A stretch of DNA of 64,000 nucleotides from UBA4285 sp050944355 (GTDB lineage: Bacteria; Bacillota; Clostridia; Lachnospirales; Lachnospiraceae). Under the pieces are notes generated by a model. The model searched no databases, had not been told where the DNA came from, and was given only the letters and a program-made list of their open reading frames with translations. Each line of letters starts with the position of its first letter. The first letter of the stretch is position 1. The DNA lies in NCBI GenBank assembly GCA_050944355.1, contig JBMNQX010000003.1, forward strand, positions 124,001-188,000, read 5' to 3'. The translations under genes and the position numbers were made by a program. Positions 17,565 through 26,030 of this stretch are shown here, piece by piece.

Positions 17565-18386
17565 ATGGAAAAATACAGAGCAATTCCACAGGGTTACATG
17601 ACAGTCGGCGAAGTGGCAAAAAAGATGGGAGTTACCATCCGGACTCTGCAGTACTACGACAGAGAAGGTCTGCTTTCTCCCTCGGCAAAAAGTGAGGGCG
17701 GGCGAAGGCTGTATACCGATAAAGATCTCGTAATTCTTCATCAGATTCTGTCGCTGAAATCACTTGGCTTTTCTCTGGACGACATAAAACAGCGTCTGAG
17801 CTCTCTGGAGACGCCGGATGATGTGGCAAATGCTTTAAATGAACAGGCGGAAAATATACGCAGTCAGATCGGACAGCTTCAGGCATCTCTCACAGCAATC
17901 GAACAGCTGAAAGCGGAAGTGTTAAAAATGCAGACTGTCAACTTCAAAAAGTATGCGGACATTATCGTGAATCTGCAAATGCACAATAACTTTTATCCCC
18001 TTATCAGGCGCTTCGACGATGATACGCTCGACCATATCCGAAGCCAGTTTGACAAAAAAAGCAGTCAGGACTTCATTGACAGATTCAGCCGCATAAGCGA
18101 TGAAATCATAAAGCTGAAAAATGAAAATGTGCCTCCTGAGAGTGAAAAAGGTCAGCAGGTCATCAAAGAATACTGGGGGCTGATTCAGGAATTTACGAAC
18201 GGCGATATGAGCATGCTCCCGAAACTGATGGAAGCGGGAAGAATTGATACCGCCACAAATGCCTGGGAAGAAAAACAAAAAGTCGTGAATGAGTATGCGG
18301 CGCCGGCGCTGCAGATCTATTTTTCAAGGCTGGGGATCAATCCTTTTGAGGAGATGAAACATGACAGGCGAAATAAAGGTTCATGA
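17565..18386 (+). CDS. MerR-family transcriptional activator
   Basis: The N-terminal winged helix (YMTVGEVAKKMGVTIRTLQY, 10-29) and second wing (LSPSAKSEGGRRLYT) are typical. A long coiled-coil dimer helix covers about 85-125. The C-terminal ~140 residues resemble the TipA-S type helical ligand domain, so it probably senses a hydrophobic drug-like compound. Its 3' end overlaps the ABC ATPase gene by 26 nt. AGAGGTGAAG precedes the ATG. Confidence 0.88.
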   Translation: MEKYRAIPQGYMTVGEVAKKMGVTIRTLQYYDREGLLSPSAKSEGGRRLYTDKDLVILHQILSLKSLGFSLDDIKQRLSSLETPDDVANALNEQAENIRSQIGQLQASLTAIEQLKAEVLKMQTVNFKKYADIIVNLQMHNNFYPLIRRFDDDTLDHIRSQFDKKSSQDFIDRFSRISDEIIKLKNENVPPESEKGQQVIKEYWGLIQEFTNGDMSMLPKLMEAGRIDTATNAWEEKQKVVNEYAAPALQIYFSRLGINPFEEMKHDRRNKGS

Positions 18387-19167
18387 ATTAAAGAAAAGTT
18401 ATGGAAGCCATCTGGTTCTCAAGGGGCTGAATTTTCACATCGACAGAGGAGAAATTTTCGCTCTGCTTGGCGTCAACGGGGCCGGAAAAACGACGACACT
18501 TGAATGTATGGAAGGCCTGAGAAGATATGACAGCGGTTCGATCACGGTAAACGGCAAAATGGGAATTCAGCTGCAGTCGTCCTCTCTGCCCGCTCACATC
18601 AAGCCGATGGAGGCCGTGAAGCTGTTTGCCGAATGGAATCATGCGCCGATTGATTCGGACATGCTTGAGAGTCTGGGCATCCGAGAAATTGAGAAGAAGC
18701 AGTATCTGCAGCTGTCCACGGGACAGAAAAGACGGCTGCACCTGGCTCTGGCGCTGACCGGCGATCCCGACGTCATTTTCCTCGATGAACCGACTGCGGG
18801 GCTTGATGTCGAGGGAAGACTGTCGCTCCACAAATATATCCGCAGACTTAAATCGCGCGGGAAAACAATCGTTCTGGCGAGTCATGATATGGCGGAAGTG
18901 GAGACCCTGTGTGACCGCATTGCCATTCTGAATGACGGGAACATAGCCTTCTGCGGCACAGCTTCCGAACTGACCGATAAGGTCGGGAGGAAATATTTTA
19001 TTCACATCAGGACGCAGCAGGGGAACAACACGTACGAGACGGACAACATCGAGGATACTCTGATTTCTCTGCTGGAAGAAATTAAACGGAAAAAGATCCA
19101 CATATCGGATATAAAAGTTGACCGAGGCACACTGGAACAGCACTTTATCGAATTGGCAGGGAGATAA
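18361..19167 (+). CDS. ABC transporter ATP-binding protein (ABC-2 exporter)
   Basis: Walker A GVNGAGKTT (37-45), a divergent signature STGQKRR (119-125) and Walker B VIFLDEP (138-144) are present. The glutamine-loop region LQSSSLP and H-loop SHDMAE complete the ATPase. The C-terminal ~60 residues are the usual extension of the BcrA/NatA-type exporters. It lies between its regulator and its permease, so a drug or peptide export system is likely. Confidence 0.92.
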   Translation: MTGEIKVHELKKSYGSHLVLKGLNFHIDRGEIFALLGVNGAGKTTTLECMEGLRRYDSGSITVNGKMGIQLQSSSLPAHIKPMEAVKLFAEWNHAPIDSDMLESLGIREIEKKQYLQLSTGQKRRLHLALALTGDPDVIFLDEPTAGLDVEGRLSLHKYIRRLKSRGKTIVLASHDMAEVETLCDRIAILNDGNIAFCGTASELTDKVGRKYFIHIRTQQGNNTYETDNIEDTLISLLEEIKRKKIHISDIKVDRGTLEQHFIELAGR

Positions 19168-19172
19168 ATAAA

Positions 19173-19889
19173 ATGAACGGATTTTTATATAGTCTGGCGT
19201 TACAGTGGAAACTGGACATACGTAACCGATCGATGCTGGTAACCTGTTATATCGTTCCTCTTATTTTCTTTCTTCTCATCGGCAGCGTTTTCATGTCAGT
19301 CATGGCAGACATGAAATCCACGTTGATTCAATCCATGACCGTGATGAGTATATCAATGGGGGCATTTCTCTGGTTCCCGCCCTCACTGAATGAAATTTAC
19401 GGAGGCGACATCAAAAAGGTCTATAAGGCAAATGGCGTGCCATCCTATTCAGGTCTTCTGACGATGTTCGTTTCTACTTTTGTACATCTGATGATGTGCT
19501 GCCTGATAATCGTGCTGCTCGCCCCGGTTTTGTTCAAAGCTGCGCTGCCGGAACGGCTTCCATTATTCTTTCTCGCGATTGCCATATACATCCTTGTGTC
19601 ACTTGGCATCGGGAGCATATTGGGACTTGTTGTCAGGAATCAGGCAAAGCTGATGATGATTGCTCAGCTTGTGTTTTTGCCGTCGATTATGCTTTCCGGA
19701 ATCATGTTTCCTGCCGAACTGCTCTCCGATTCTCTTCAGGCGGCGGGACGTTTTTTCCCCGCTTTCTGGGGATATCGACTGATGTTAAATGGCGGCTTTA
19801 CCCTGGAAAATCTGTGGTATCTGATTCTCGTTTTCTGCGCGGCCGTGATACTAAGCGCGATACTGTTAAACAGGCGGACGTCCGAATAA
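19173..19889 (+). CDS. ABC-2 type exporter permease
   Basis: This 238-residue protein has six hydrophobic helices, with the first following a short LQWKLDIRNRSM amphipathic segment, as in ABC-2 permeases. The final LMLNGGF and short tail are family-like. It starts 5 nt after the ATPase, so the two are co-translated. It would form a homodimer with the ATPase. The gene ends convergent with acpS, 36 nt away. Confidence 0.88.
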   Translation: MNGFLYSLALQWKLDIRNRSMLVTCYIVPLIFFLLIGSVFMSVMADMKSTLIQSMTVMSISMGAFLWFPPSLNEIYGGDIKKVYKANGVPSYSGLLTMFVSTFVHLMMCCLIIVLLAPVLFKAALPERLPLFFLAIAIYILVSLGIGSILGLVVRNQAKLMMIAQLVFLPSIMLSGIMFPAELLSDSLQAAGRFFPAFWGYRLMLNGGFTLENLWYLILVFCAAVILSAILLNRRTSE

Positions 19890-19925
19890 ACCGGCTGACA
19901 GCAGCCTGGAAATGTGCTGATATCC

Positions 19926-20312
19926 TTAATTTTCGGCGATCACAAAAGCGATGGCGTAATCTCCTTCGGTCGTGACAGACAGATGCAGGCGCATGACATT
20001 TGCTTTTTCCATGAGTTCTGAAGTCTGCCGGTTGAGAACGACATAAGGACTTCCGTCCTCATGGTGAGAGGATTCCACGCATCTGAGATCAAACGTCTTT
20101 TCCGGGAGCGCCGGGGCGATGGCCTTAAAGACGGCCTCCTTCACGGCAAAGCGGGCGGCGAGATATTCTTCCGGATGTCCCGTGATTTCTCTGAGTTCTC
20201 GTTCGCTGAAAGTATATTTGGCAAAAGCGGAGTTGAGCATGCCGCTTCCGTCGTCAAGCAGATGGCTGATTTCACTGATTCTGACGGCGTCAATGCCGAT
20301 ACCGACGATCAT
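19926..20312 (-). CDS. acpS: Holo-[acyl-carrier-protein] synthase
   Basis: Transfers 4'-phosphopantetheine from CoA to the serine of acyl carrier proteins. The 128-residue protein has the metal-binding Asp8 in GIGIDAV and Glu59 in RFAVKEAVFKA. GGAGT is 6 nt before the ATG on the minus strand. AcpS is normally encoded once, near alr or acpP genes. Here it lies next to a cluster with its own acyl carrier protein at 26031, so it may serve both that carrier and fatty acid synthesis. Confidence 0.95.
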   Translation of the reverse strand: MIVGIGIDAVRISEISHLLDDGSGMLNSAFAKYTFSERELREITGHPEEYLAARFAVKEAVFKAIAPALPEKTFDLRCVESSHHEDGSPYVVLNRQTSELMEKANVMRLHLSVTTEGDYAIAFVIAEN

Positions 20313-20413
20313 GATTACTCCTTAATACACAGTTTTATATATAATATGACTATGCTTGAATCATAACAGATTGCAGCCTGAAATTTGAGCACGGAAATAT
20401 AAATGAGACTGTC

Positions 20414-20554
20414 ATCCAATATTATTCAATAAAATCTCAGATTTTTTCTTACCGCGGCACGATGAAGCCGCGGTTTATTTTTCTTATGATGAGCATAATT
20501 CAGCAGTCACTGTTTTCCGGAAACAGTCGTGAGGTGACGGTCCGCGGGACTGTC
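20414..20554 (+). promoter_or_regulatory. Conserved structured leader, copy A
   Basis: This copy aligns over its whole length with 24147-24286. Shared blocks include ATCCAATATT, CTTACCGCGGCACGATGAA, ATGAGCATAA, CCGGAAACAG and GGTGACGG. Predicted stems are CCGCGGC/GCCGCGG (20452-20458 with 20467-20473), CTGTTT/AAACAG around 20510-20526 and GACGGTCC/GGACTGTC (20536-20554). The first stem is followed by TTTATTTTTC, making it look like an intrinsic terminator and thus an attenuator. The downstream gene starts at 20612. No known riboswitch consensus was recognised. Confidence 0.65.
20452..20482 (+). terminator. Possible attenuator hairpin in leader copy A
   Basis: A 7-bp GC stem with 8-nt loop followed by TTTATTTTT, located about 130 nt before the start codon. 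No + strand gene ends upstream of it (acpS is on the minus strand), so its likely target is the leader's own transcript. Confidence 0.55.
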
Positions 20555-20611
20555 AGAAAAATAGTACAGAAAGCTCCGGCGCCGCCGGACTTGATTTGGG
20601 AGGAAAACTGT

Positions 20612-21463
20612 ATGTTCGAAGCAAAAAAGGTTTCAAAGAACGGAAAATCGATCACGTTGGACAGCGGTCTCGAACTGACATACTGTGAATTCGGGGAAGA
20701 GCACGAGGAAATCGTTCTCTCCGGCGCTTTTTACTTTCACACGTTTACACCGGTTCTCGAAGAGCTGGCAAAAAGATATCATGTCTACGGCGTCGTCATG
20801 AGAATGAGCGGGCCGGCCACAGAGTTCGATAAGGACGGATCGATTAACTGGACCCGTCAGTGGGGAGAAGACCTGTATCAGTTCTGTAAGGCAATGAACA
20901 TCAAAAAGTTTCACTATGTCGGCAAATGTCATGGGACAAATCCGGGGTGGTTTATGATCAAGGAGCATCCGGAGATGCTGGAAACCTTTACCAGTTTTTA
21001 TCTGGCTCCGCATCTCTGCAAGAGAAACAGCGAACTGTGGCGGGAGATTCCTCAAAAAGAAGGCCCGGTAGAGTTTATGCGCCGCTGTATGCGCAAACAG
21101 GAAAATCTTCCGATCAAGTTTGCAGAAATGAGAACACTGGGACCCGAATTTGCCAGCTCTGAAACAACGGAGAACAAAGCGAATATTGGAAAATATGCAG
21201 AATCGCCCCAGCTGGTCTGGAGTTCACCCGAGGAATGCGAGGAGGGGCTGAAAAATGTTCACACTCCTGTCATGTTCGTGTTCGGCACGGATGACATTCT
21301 GTTCCATGACTATTTTGACAGCAATATAAAAGCGATGGAAATAGTCCCCGGCGCCAGGACGGTTCTCCTGCAGGGCGAGCGGCATCTGATGGAGATGGAC
21401 TGCCCGGACCGGATGGCAAGTGAAGTATTTTTCTTTATCGACGAGAGCAAGAAGAAATACTGA
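20612..21463 (+). CDS. Alpha/beta hydrolase with cysteine nucleophile
   Basis: The start at 20612 has GGGAGGAAAACTG before it; the longer frame would translate the leader. The fold is alpha/beta hydrolase, but the nucleophile elbow is GKCHG (Cys106) instead of the usual GxSxG. Asp228 in FGTDD and His258 in GERHLME complete a C-D-H triad, as known in dienelactone hydrolase. Cysteine versions favour thioester or lactone-like substrates, which would fit the acyl-ACP cluster downstream (inference). A terminator follows at 21521. Confidence 0.72.
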   Translation: MFEAKKVSKNGKSITLDSGLELTYCEFGEEHEEIVLSGAFYFHTFTPVLEELAKRYHVYGVVMRMSGPATEFDKDGSINWTRQWGEDLYQFCKAMNIKKFHYVGKCHGTNPGWFMIKEHPEMLETFTSFYLAPHLCKRNSELWREIPQKEGPVEFMRRCMRKQENLPIKFAEMRTLGPEFASSETTENKANIGKYAESPQLVWSSPEECEEGLKNVHTPVMFVFGTDDILFHDYFDSNIKAMEIVPGARTVLLQGERHLMEMDCPDRMASEVFFFIDESKKKY

Positions 21464-21520
21464 CTTTGATTCAGAGGGGGAGACTGGCCGTCTCCATCTG
21501 ACGGCCGTATGCTGCAGTAC

Positions 21521-21558
21521 GGATGCTTCCTGTATTTTACAGGGGCATCCTTTTTATT
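21521..21558 (+). terminator. Intrinsic terminator of the cysteine hydrolase gene
   Basis: GGATGC-TT-CCTGT pairs with ACAGG-G-GCATCC, followed by TTTTTATT. It is near-identical to the minus-strand terminator at 11626-11667. Confidence 0.88.
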
Positions 21559-21599
21559 GCCTGCGAACCAGCGTCAGTTCCGACGCCGATAATCATGGT

Positions 21600-22403
21600 T
21601 CAGTCAAAGAAAGATCTGAGAGCCTTTTTCGTTATCGCTGCGAATTCCTTCGGGTGAACGCGCGGGCAGTTGTGGCCGTCCGGGTACAGGATGATCCGGG
21701 TATTGAATTTCGCGGCAAGAGCTTCGGCCATATCAGCGCGCACCGTCGAAAGACTGGAATTTCCCAGGCCGACGAGAATGCGGGACGAAGAGATTTGGCC
21801 GGCATTTATTTTTCCCTGATACAGAGACGAAAATTCATTTCTGAAAAAACACCGGTAATTTTTTTCGAGGTGTCTGATCTCAGATTCTGTCGGGATCACA
21901 TCGGATTCGTCAGAACCGATAATCCTGGCAAATAATGCCGCTGCCACGAAATAATCCTGAGCATCAATCTGCTTCTGAATGGCAGTTATTTTTTCCGCCC
22001 CGATTTTTCCGGGCAGGATATCCAGGGCAAATGGCTCGTAAAAGAGAACCCCTTTGACCAAGTCAGGGTGGTTTTCCAGGCAGTGAATGACCGGACAGTA
22101 ACCGGCGGAATGAGCGATGATAACACAATTGTCACCGATTCTTTCCAGCAGCAGGCGGATGTCATCAGACTGAAGGCCCAGGGATCCTCCTTCATTAGAG
22201 TTGTTTCTTCCGTATCCGCGGCGGTCAAAGGTGTAGACGGAATATTGGTCTGACAGAAGAGCGGCTGTCTCATCAAAGCAATCGGCGTCCACGCAGGCGC
22301 CGTGTACGAGGAGCAGAGATTCGGACGAATTTCCGTATTTTCTGCAATAGAGTTTTCCGCCTCTGACGGGGCAGGACCAGGGAATGTAATCGGCATTTGT
22401 CAT
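21600..22403 (-). CDS. Alpha/beta hydrolase
   Basis: The start at 22403 has GGAG 8 nt upstream. The protein has VHGACVDADCF near residue 33 (oxyanion region) and the nucleophile Ser99 in IAHSAG. The catalytic histidine is probably in PDGHNCPRVHP. It is a general esterase/thioesterase-type fold and the substrate is unknown. The PucR-type regulator gene lies directly upstream on the same strand; its stop is 18 nt before this start, so the two form an operon read away from the acyl cluster. Confidence 0.8.
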   Translation of the reverse strand: MTNADYIPWSCPVRGGKLYCRKYGNSSESLLLVHGACVDADCFDETAALLSDQYSVYTFDRRGYGRNNSNEGGSLGLQSDDIRLLLERIGDNCVIIAHSAGYCPVIHCLENHPDLVKGVLFYEPFALDILPGKIGAEKITAIQKQIDAQDYFVAAALFARIIGSDESDVIPTESEIRHLEKNYRCFFRNEFSSLYQGKINAGQISSSRILVGLGNSSLSTVRADMAEALAAKFNTRIILYPDGHNCPRVHPKEFAAITKKALRSFFD

Positions 22404-22420
22404 CTGTTTTCTCCATTCGT

Positions 22421-23824
22421 TCACTGATCTTTGTCCCGGCTTGACTCGAGGAGAGCGGTGGCTTCATTCAGCCAGTCCATGCGGGGACCGCCCGGCATGG
22501 AAGAGGCCAGCTGCATAACTTTGAATGAGAACATAAGGGAAAGTACGGTGTTTCCGTCATTCAGATCTGCGTGCAGTATGTCTGCGATTCGGTTGATGCG
22601 GTAAAAAAGCGTACTCCTGTGAACGTGCAGCAGTTGGGTCATGAGTGTGATGTCTTTGACCGTGTAAAGATAGAGATACAGCGTTTCCAGCAGCTGGTGG
22701 TCGCTCTCGTGTCTGGACGTGCAGAGAGCCCGCATGCCGGGATAGACAAGTGTGTCGGGCGGAATGGAGTCCGTGCTGGTCTGTATGACATTGAACAGTA
22801 CATAGTCTTCGTAGCGGTACAACAGGCTGTTCGGATTCAGCTGAAGGCCGAGCCGGATGGACTGAATCGTCTGATCATAATAGACCCGTGTCTTTTCAAC
22901 GGCGCTGAAGTTTTCGCTGACGCCGGCGCAGAGATTGTTTGACTTCAGAAAGCGCATGAATTCGTCAAGACGCGGGAGTTTGGATTCGCCTTTGTCGAAG
23001 CCCGCCAGAAGGACGATTGATCCTTCGTAGCGAGTGGAAAGACTCCCTGGAAACAACAGCCGCACGGAAGACTGATGGATGCCCCTGAGCGGATCACTTT
23101 CTCCATTACTTTTACTTTTGTTTTCGGTGATCGTGACGATGTAATACTGTGATTTGATCGGCTTGTTGAGAACACGCATGCGCATTTGAATGACGCTTCT
23201 GTCGGTCAGGTGATTTTCCAGAATGTCAAAGAGGAGGGAGTTGTAAGAGAATTCTTCCTCCTCATCGTTGAAGAAAATGACCTGTGACAGGGCGATGGCG
23301 GCGGCATTGGCTATGAGGCGCGTCGAATCCCTGTCTTCTTCTGTGAAGGGTCGGTTTACGCCTATGACAGACATAAAAGCGACGGGAATGGTGCGGATGC
23401 GTATGCAGAAGTCAATGCACCCGTAGCCGACCATCGGCTTTCCGAGTTTTCTGAAAAGTTCCGGCGGCACGATGATGGGATCGACGCTTTTACGGGCTGC
23501 GGCGAGTCTGCCGGAGTGATTGAGGAAAGAGATAGTCTCATCACTCCCGAATGACTGTTTGAGGGTGGACACGACGGATTTTTCAAAGCGCCCGCTGAAA
23601 TCTTCGCTGTCAGGATCGAGTGCCCGCGAGAGCGCAATGATTTTAAAACCCATATCACTGATGACGATGGGATTTCCGAGAAGTTTTTCGCCGATATCGA
23701 CGACAGCCTGGATGCCGTTGACGTAGTTGCAGGACAAAACCGACATGAGACGGGCAGCGGCCTGAGTGTAATGAGCGGAACGGGCACCGGATTTTTTTTC
23801 TTTATCATCTGATTTATCTGACAT
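22421..23824 (-). CDS. PucR/CdaR-family transcriptional regulator
   Basis: The start at 23824 has GGAGG 7 nt upstream. The protein of 467 residues has an N-terminal GAF-like sensory half and a C-terminal PucR helix-turn-helix, with HRSTLFYRINRIADIL as the recognition part. Members activate catabolic operons in response to small molecules. It is divergent from the thiolase operon and placed between the two units with the shared leader, so it is the best candidate regulator of both (inference). Confidence 0.85.
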   Translation of the reverse strand: MSDKSDDKEKKSGARSAHYTQAAARLMSVLSCNYVNGIQAVVDIGEKLLGNPIVISDMGFKIIALSRALDPDSEDFSGRFEKSVVSTLKQSFGSDETISFLNHSGRLAAARKSVDPIIVPPELFRKLGKPMVGYGCIDFCIRIRTIPVAFMSVIGVNRPFTEEDRDSTRLIANAAAIALSQVIFFNDEEEEFSYNSLLFDILENHLTDRSVIQMRMRVLNKPIKSQYYIVTITENKSKSNGESDPLRGIHQSSVRLLFPGSLSTRYEGSIVLLAGFDKGESKLPRLDEFMRFLKSNNLCAGVSENFSAVEKTRVYYDQTIQSIRLGLQLNPNSLLYRYEDYVLFNVIQTSTDSIPPDTLVYPGMRALCTSRHESDHQLLETLYLYLYTVKDITLMTQLLHVHRSTLFYRINRIADILHADLNDGNTVLSLMFSFKVMQLASSMPGGPRMDWLNEATALLESSRDKDQ

Positions 23825-24146
23825 TGGCGGCCTCCAAACCAGCACTGCCGCGGCAGTGTTTATCGGATCGACAGAACAGAATATCCCTTCTTACACTTTA
23901 CCATGATTCCTCCCGAATACTATCAGATTATAGTCTTAAATTTTGGCGAAAATTATATCGGGAAATTGATTTGGAATACAAATGAATGGAAATACCCAAT
24001 ATTTCGTTTGTCAACTTCCATAGAATTGTTAATTTATGCCTTGCGGCAACAGAGCAGAAATTTACAGGACGTATCAGACGCCTTCGACTGCACCGGAAAC
24101 AGCAAAAAGCGGATTGTGAAGCCTGAAAATCATGAATCAGACTATA
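23825..24146. other. AT-rich divergent intergenic region
   Basis: About 320 nt between the regulator start and leader copy B, much lower in GC than its surroundings. It should hold both divergent promoters. A short open frame here (23903-24220) has no ribosome site or recognisable protein and is not called. Confidence 0.5.
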
Positions 24147-24286
24147 ATCCAATATTTCATATGAATATCTTCGACTTTTTCTTACCGCGGCACGATGAAT
24201 CCACGGGTGGTTTTCCGTAAGATGAGCATAAATCAAAAAGGTCGCTGTTATCCGGAAACAGTTGCGTGGTGACGGCTTATGCCGTC
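24147..24286 (+). promoter_or_regulatory. Conserved structured leader, copy B
   Basis: Second copy of the leader at 20414-20554. The last stem is GACGGC-TTAT-GCCGTC (24271-24286), whereas copy A pairs GACGGTCC with GGACTGTC. Different bases still pair, which supports an RNA structure. The CTGTT/AACAG stem with TCCGG loop is kept. The first stem has a mismatch and no good T run, so the attenuator-like feature is weaker. The thiolase gene starts 31 nt after it, with AAGGAGG between. Confidence 0.65.
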
Positions 24287-24316
24287 ATGAAAGGAAAACT
24301 TAAGGAGGCAATTTAC

Positions 24317-25597
24317 ATGGTCAAAAGCGGAAAACGCTCTGTGTCGATCATCGGCGCGGGAACAACACCCATCGGTGATGTCAGATCGACGCCCGGCATG
24401 GAAGGCTGTACAGAAAAGGAACTTTTCGCCATGGCCAGCATCAATGCGATGGAAGATGCCGGTGTGACGCCGGCTGACCTGGATGCGTTTTATGTTGGTA
24501 TCAGCGGACCGAACTATGACGCAAAGATCAAGAGCGCGCCGTCTCAGTTTGGAAACTGGATCGGAATGCAGGACAAGCCGTCGTTCTTTCACGATGAGGG
24601 ATGCGCGACAGGCTGTTATGGTCTGGAAGCCGCGGTCGACGCCGTGGCATCGGGGCGCTATGACTGCGTGATTTCAACGTGCGTAAATATCAACACCTGC
24701 ACACCGAAGGCATGTTATCCGCCGTTCATCCGCAGTCAGATGGACAATGAGACGCTGTGGAACACCGTCTATTCCGCGACAGATCCCGCGTTTGAAAAGC
24801 CTGGTTATGGCGGCGCCGGTCCTCTTGACGCGCTGCCTGTTTTGTACTGCCGCAAGTACGGCGTCTCTCTTGAGGAACTGGATGACGCGTATGTCACATA
24901 CCTGCTCGGCAAGAGACGCGAAGCCATGATGAATCCGATTGCGGTTCAGTGCACGATGTCTTACGAGGACGAGGCCAGGTTCATGGGCTTTGACGACGTG
25001 AGAGAGTATCTGAAGAGCGATACGTACAACCCGCTTGTAGGAACTGTCATCAGAGCGCGTTATCTAGGACAGACCAATGTCGACGCGTCGGCTGCCGTCA
25101 TCGTGTGTGCCACAGAACTGGCTGACCGCTACAAGGGCGAACCGGTTGAAGTGGCAGGCATCAGCACGGCTGTCTGCATGGGCGGTTCCGTATTGACGCT
25201 GGGACCCACGGAACAGATGATCAGGGAAGTTTACAATCAGGCCGGCATCACGGATCCCTACAACGAGATTCAGCTGCTGAGCGTTCATGACTGCCCGATC
25301 TCGACCGTCGTTCCGGTGGGCGAAGCAGCCGGATATTTCAAGAAGGGCGAAGGCTGGAAGGCCATGCGCGACGGCGAGCTCAATTTCGACGGCAGCAAGC
25401 CGGCCAACACCTGTGGAAGCCGCACCCAGACAGGACATCCGAGATCACCTGCCTTTAACATCGAACTGCGCGAGTGCCGCATGCAGATGCTGGGCAAGGC
25501 CGGTGACAGACAGATGCCGCATAAACCGAAAGCATCACTTCTGTGGGCAGGCGGCGCAGCCTGGAACCTTGGTGCTGTTGTCTTGAAGGCTTTATAA
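24317..25597 (+). CDS. SCP2-type thiolase-like enzyme
   Basis: The start at 24317 has TTAAGGAGG upstream. The 426 residues carry a thiolase active-site Cys96 in EGCATGCYG, His324 in SVHDCP and His374 in QTGHPRS. The C-terminal CxG cysteine of true acetyl-CoA thiolases is not seen. This pattern fits the SCP2/lipid-transfer branch that works with a DUF35 partner, for example in archaeal HMG-CoA synthesis, 2,4-diacetylphloroglucinol synthesis or steroid side-chain aldol cleavage. The DUF35 gene follows 13 nt later. Carbon-carbon bond formation or cleavage on CoA or ACP substrates is likely. Confidence 0.82.
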   Translation: MVKSGKRSVSIIGAGTTPIGDVRSTPGMEGCTEKELFAMASINAMEDAGVTPADLDAFYVGISGPNYDAKIKSAPSQFGNWIGMQDKPSFFHDEGCATGCYGLEAAVDAVASGRYDCVISTCVNINTCTPKACYPPFIRSQMDNETLWNTVYSATDPAFEKPGYGGAGPLDALPVLYCRKYGVSLEELDDAYVTYLLGKRREAMMNPIAVQCTMSYEDEARFMGFDDVREYLKSDTYNPLVGTVIRARYLGQTNVDASAAVIVCATELADRYKGEPVEVAGISTAVCMGGSVLTLGPTEQMIREVYNQAGITDPYNEIQLLSVHDCPISTVVPVGEAAGYFKKGEGWKAMRDGELNFDGSKPANTCGSRTQTGHPRSPAFNIELRECRMQMLGKAGDRQMPHKPKASLLWAGGAAWNLGAVVLKAL

Positions 25598-25609
25598 GGA
25601 GGGTGCTGT

Positions 25610-26020
25610 ATGCTGACGTCAATCGAACCGATAACCAGAGAATGGTACGACTATCTCAAAAAAGACAAGCTCATGGGACTTAAGTGCAAAAAATGCGGCA
25701 GAATTATGTTCCCGCCGGTGCCTGTATGCGGATCCTGTTATTCCACGGATATGGAGTGGGCGGAAATAGATCCGGAAGGTGAGCTTGAATCTTTCAATAT
25801 GAATTCGACGGGAATTTTTCCGTACACCGACGCGGTGACTCTGTCAGGATATCTTCGCATGAAGGACGGCACGATATTTGTGTCGCAGATCATCGGGTAC
25901 GGACCGGATGACCAGGAGAAGCTTTTTGACATGCTGAAATCAGGCACCGTCAAGGCCAGACTGGTTCCCGCGAAATTAAATGATGACTTCAATTATCCGT
26001 TCATCGAGATTGAGAACTGA
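25610..26020 (+). CDS. DUF35 zinc-ribbon/OB-fold protein, thiolase partner
   Basis: This 136-residue protein has the zinc ribbon CKKCG-x10-CGSC (Cys26, 29, 40, 43) followed by an OB-fold with a hydrophobic C-terminus. DUF35 proteins bind thiolase-superfamily enzymes and channel acyl-CoA between active sites. Position right after the thiolase gene matches known pairs. GGAGGG precedes the ATG. Confidence 0.88.
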   Translation: MLTSIEPITREWYDYLKKDKLMGLKCKKCGRIMFPPVPVCGSCYSTDMEWAEIDPEGELESFNMNSTGIFPYTDAVTLSGYLRMKDGTIFVSQIIGYGPDDQEKLFDMLKSGTVKARLVPAKLNDDFNYPFIEIEN

Positions 26021-26030
26021 GGAAAAAACC

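Noticed and set aside
19926..20312. Treating acpS as a certain member of the acyl cluster
   Set aside because: AcpS is a housekeeping enzyme and is transcribed away from the cluster on its own; proximity alone is not proof.
20414..20554. Assignment of the paired leader to a known riboswitch (TPP, FMN, c-di-GMP, THF, ZTP, fluoride and others)
   Set aside because: None of the consensus core sequences I know for these classes is present.
23903..24220. Open frame of 105 codons between the regulator and thiolase genes
   Set aside because: No ribosome binding site; it runs through the conserved leader copy and AT-rich promoter region.
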